Shown piece after piece: positions 5,188 to 5,782 of a stretch of 5,782 nucleotides of DNA (positions are counted from its first letter, which is position 1; the number at the start of each line of letters is the position of its first letter). The notes beneath the pieces were generated by a model, which saw nothing but the letters and a program-made list of their open reading frames with translations, ran no database searches and was not told where the DNA came from. Source of the stretch: Xanthobacteraceae bacterium. GTDB lineage: Bacteria; Pseudomonadota; Alphaproteobacteria; Rhizobiales; Xanthobacteraceae. The position numbers were made by a program, and so were the translations under genes. Where the stretch lies: the NCBI GenBank assembly GCA_030039655.1, contig JASHVC010000392.1, positions 1-5,782 on the forward strand, written 5' to 3'.

Positions 5188-5193
5188 TGCACG

Positions 5194-5766
5194 ATGCGAG
5201 CGAAGTCCTGGATGCTTTTCCTGGCGCTCGTTCCACTGCTGCTGAGTGCTTCCGCGTGGGGTACCGCTCCCCAGTCTCCGGTCGGCCTTTGGCAGGGGAC
5301 CGATCCTGACAGCAAGCAGCCCACGGGTTGGTTTCTGATCAGCGAGCATGACGGCATCTATGCCGGCGTCATCGCAAAAATGTTTCTCAAGCCCAATGAA
5401 GACCCCAAAGCCTTGTGTGACCGCTGCAAGGACGACCGGCACAATCATCCATGGCTGGGACTTGAAATTCTTCGCGGTATGAAGCCGGACGGCGAGAACA
5501 AATTCTCGGGTGGAACGATTCTCGATCCGCGCGACGGCAATATCTACAGCGCCGTGATGACCCTTTCACCGGACGGCCAGGCGCTCATCGTGCGCGGCTA
5601 CCTGGGGATTAAGCTTTTGGGCCGCGACGAACATTGGACCCGCCTGCCGGACTCCGCCTACAGCATGCTTGATCCGTCTGTCAGTCCCAATCCCGCAGTC
5701 AATCCGGCGACCAATCCCACCGGCAATCCGCCGACTAACCCTGCCGTCAATCCTCCACACCATTGA
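5194..5766 (+). CDS. Secreted DUF2147 domain protein with C-terminal Asn-Pro repeats
   Basis: A 190-residue exported protein of unknown function. Residues 1-21 or 1-23 are a signal peptide: positive MRAK, hydrophobic WMLFLALVPLLLSA, and a cleavable SASA or AWG end. The DUF2147 domain (about 29-150) is recognised by VGLWQG at its start, GIYAGVIAKM (54-63), a Cys75-x-x-Cys78 pair, NHPWLGLEILRGM (84-96), SGGTILDPRDGNIYSA (105-120), LIVRGYLGIKLLGRDEHWTR (131-150). The family is periplasmic or surface-associated in many proteobacteria. After the domain, residues 166-189 are six consecutive Asn-Pro-x-x tetrapeptides, ending in His-His; the usual family length is near 140, so this tail is an addition. 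The cysteine pair could form a disulfide. No lipobox is seen. The gene stands alone at this end of the window. Confidence 0.91.
   Translation: MRAKSWMLFLALVPLLLSASAWGTAPQSPVGLWQGTDPDSKQPTGWFLISEHDGIYAGVIAKMFLKPNEDPKALCDRCKDDRHNHPWLGLEILRGMKPDGENKFSGGTILDPRDGNIYSAVMTLSPDGQALIVRGYLGIKLLGRDEHWTRLPDSAYSMLDPSVSPNPAVNPATNPTGNPPTNPAVNPPHH
5689..5760 (+). repeat. Six 12-bp coding repeats (NPxx)
   Basis: Six in-frame 12-bp units, each beginning AAT-CC or AAC-CC, encode NPAV, NPAT, NPTG, NPPT, NPAV and NPPH. Third positions vary between units, so the amino-acid pattern is kept better than the DNA, suggesting an old expansion under protein-level selection. The tail is likely an extended, disordered region of the secreted protein. 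Confidence 0.85.
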
Positions 5767-5782
5767 CGCGGTTTTCGGTGCC

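Larger units (their letters stand above)
4931..5193. other. Divergent intergenic region with AT-rich segment and repeats
   Basis: This 263-bp stretch separates the divergent methyltransferase and DUF2147 genes. An AT-rich part (4983-5018) is the likeliest place for promoters, but I find no convincing paired -35/-10 in either direction. Further right are a hairpin (5056-5074), a degenerate tandem repeat (5091-5147) and a 9-bp inverted repeat (5130-5164), each listed separately. Confidence 0.6.

Noticed and set aside
1..5782. A previously undescribed defence, toxin-antitoxin or other multi-gene system
   Set aside because: The genes are recognisable metabolic or small conserved families on alternating strands, with no toxin, nuclease, reverse transcriptase or phage-like partner visible.

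Overview
The window is GC-rich and carries two kinds of imperfect palindromic intergenic repeat of a style common in Bradyrhizobium, Rhodopseudomonas and related Hyphomicrobiales (Alphaproteobacteria). It also encodes a DUF768-like protein, a family seen mainly in rhizobia. I therefore infer a chromosomal segment from a member of the Bradyrhizobiaceae/Xanthobacteraceae. This rests on recognition, not on a search.

Layout from left to right. The N-terminal 212 residues of an FMN-dependent alpha-hydroxy-acid oxidase/dehydrogenase lie on the minus strand (1-638) and run off the left edge. A 173-bp divergent gap holds a large REP-like palindrome (659-737). A VOC/glyoxalase-fold protein with a strongly basic C-terminal tail follows on plus (812-1360). 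It converges, across a second palindromic repeat (1384-1490), on a Gfo/Idh/MocA oxidoreductase on minus (1512-2591). That gene diverges across 56 bp from a small DUF768-like protein with a polyacidic tail (2648-2941, plus). The small gene converges, with only 12 bp between stops, on an enolase-superfamily enzyme of the muconate-lactonizing subgroup (2954-4084, minus). A class I SAM-dependent methyltransferase (4193-4930, minus) lies upstream of the enolase gene, possibly in the same transcript. A 263-bp divergent region with a degenerate 14-15-bp tandem repeat and inverted repeats leads to a secreted DUF2147 protein (5194-5766, plus) that ends in six Asn-Pro-x-x tetrapeptides.

Functionally, three or four genes look like small-molecule catabolic enzymes: the hydroxy-acid oxidase, the Gfo/Idh/MocA dehydrogenase, the MLE-subgroup enzyme and perhaps the VOC protein. 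They could act on related hydroxy or sugar acids. They sit on alternating strands, however, so a single pathway is only a hypothesis. No substrate can be read from the sequence.

I see no RNA genes, complete mobile elements, CRISPR arrays or defence systems, and no clear evidence of a previously undescribed multi-gene system. The points most worth a second look are the charged tails on two neighbouring proteins, substituted active-site residues in two enzymes, the placement of the palindromic repeats, and the repeat-rich region upstream of the DUF2147 gene.
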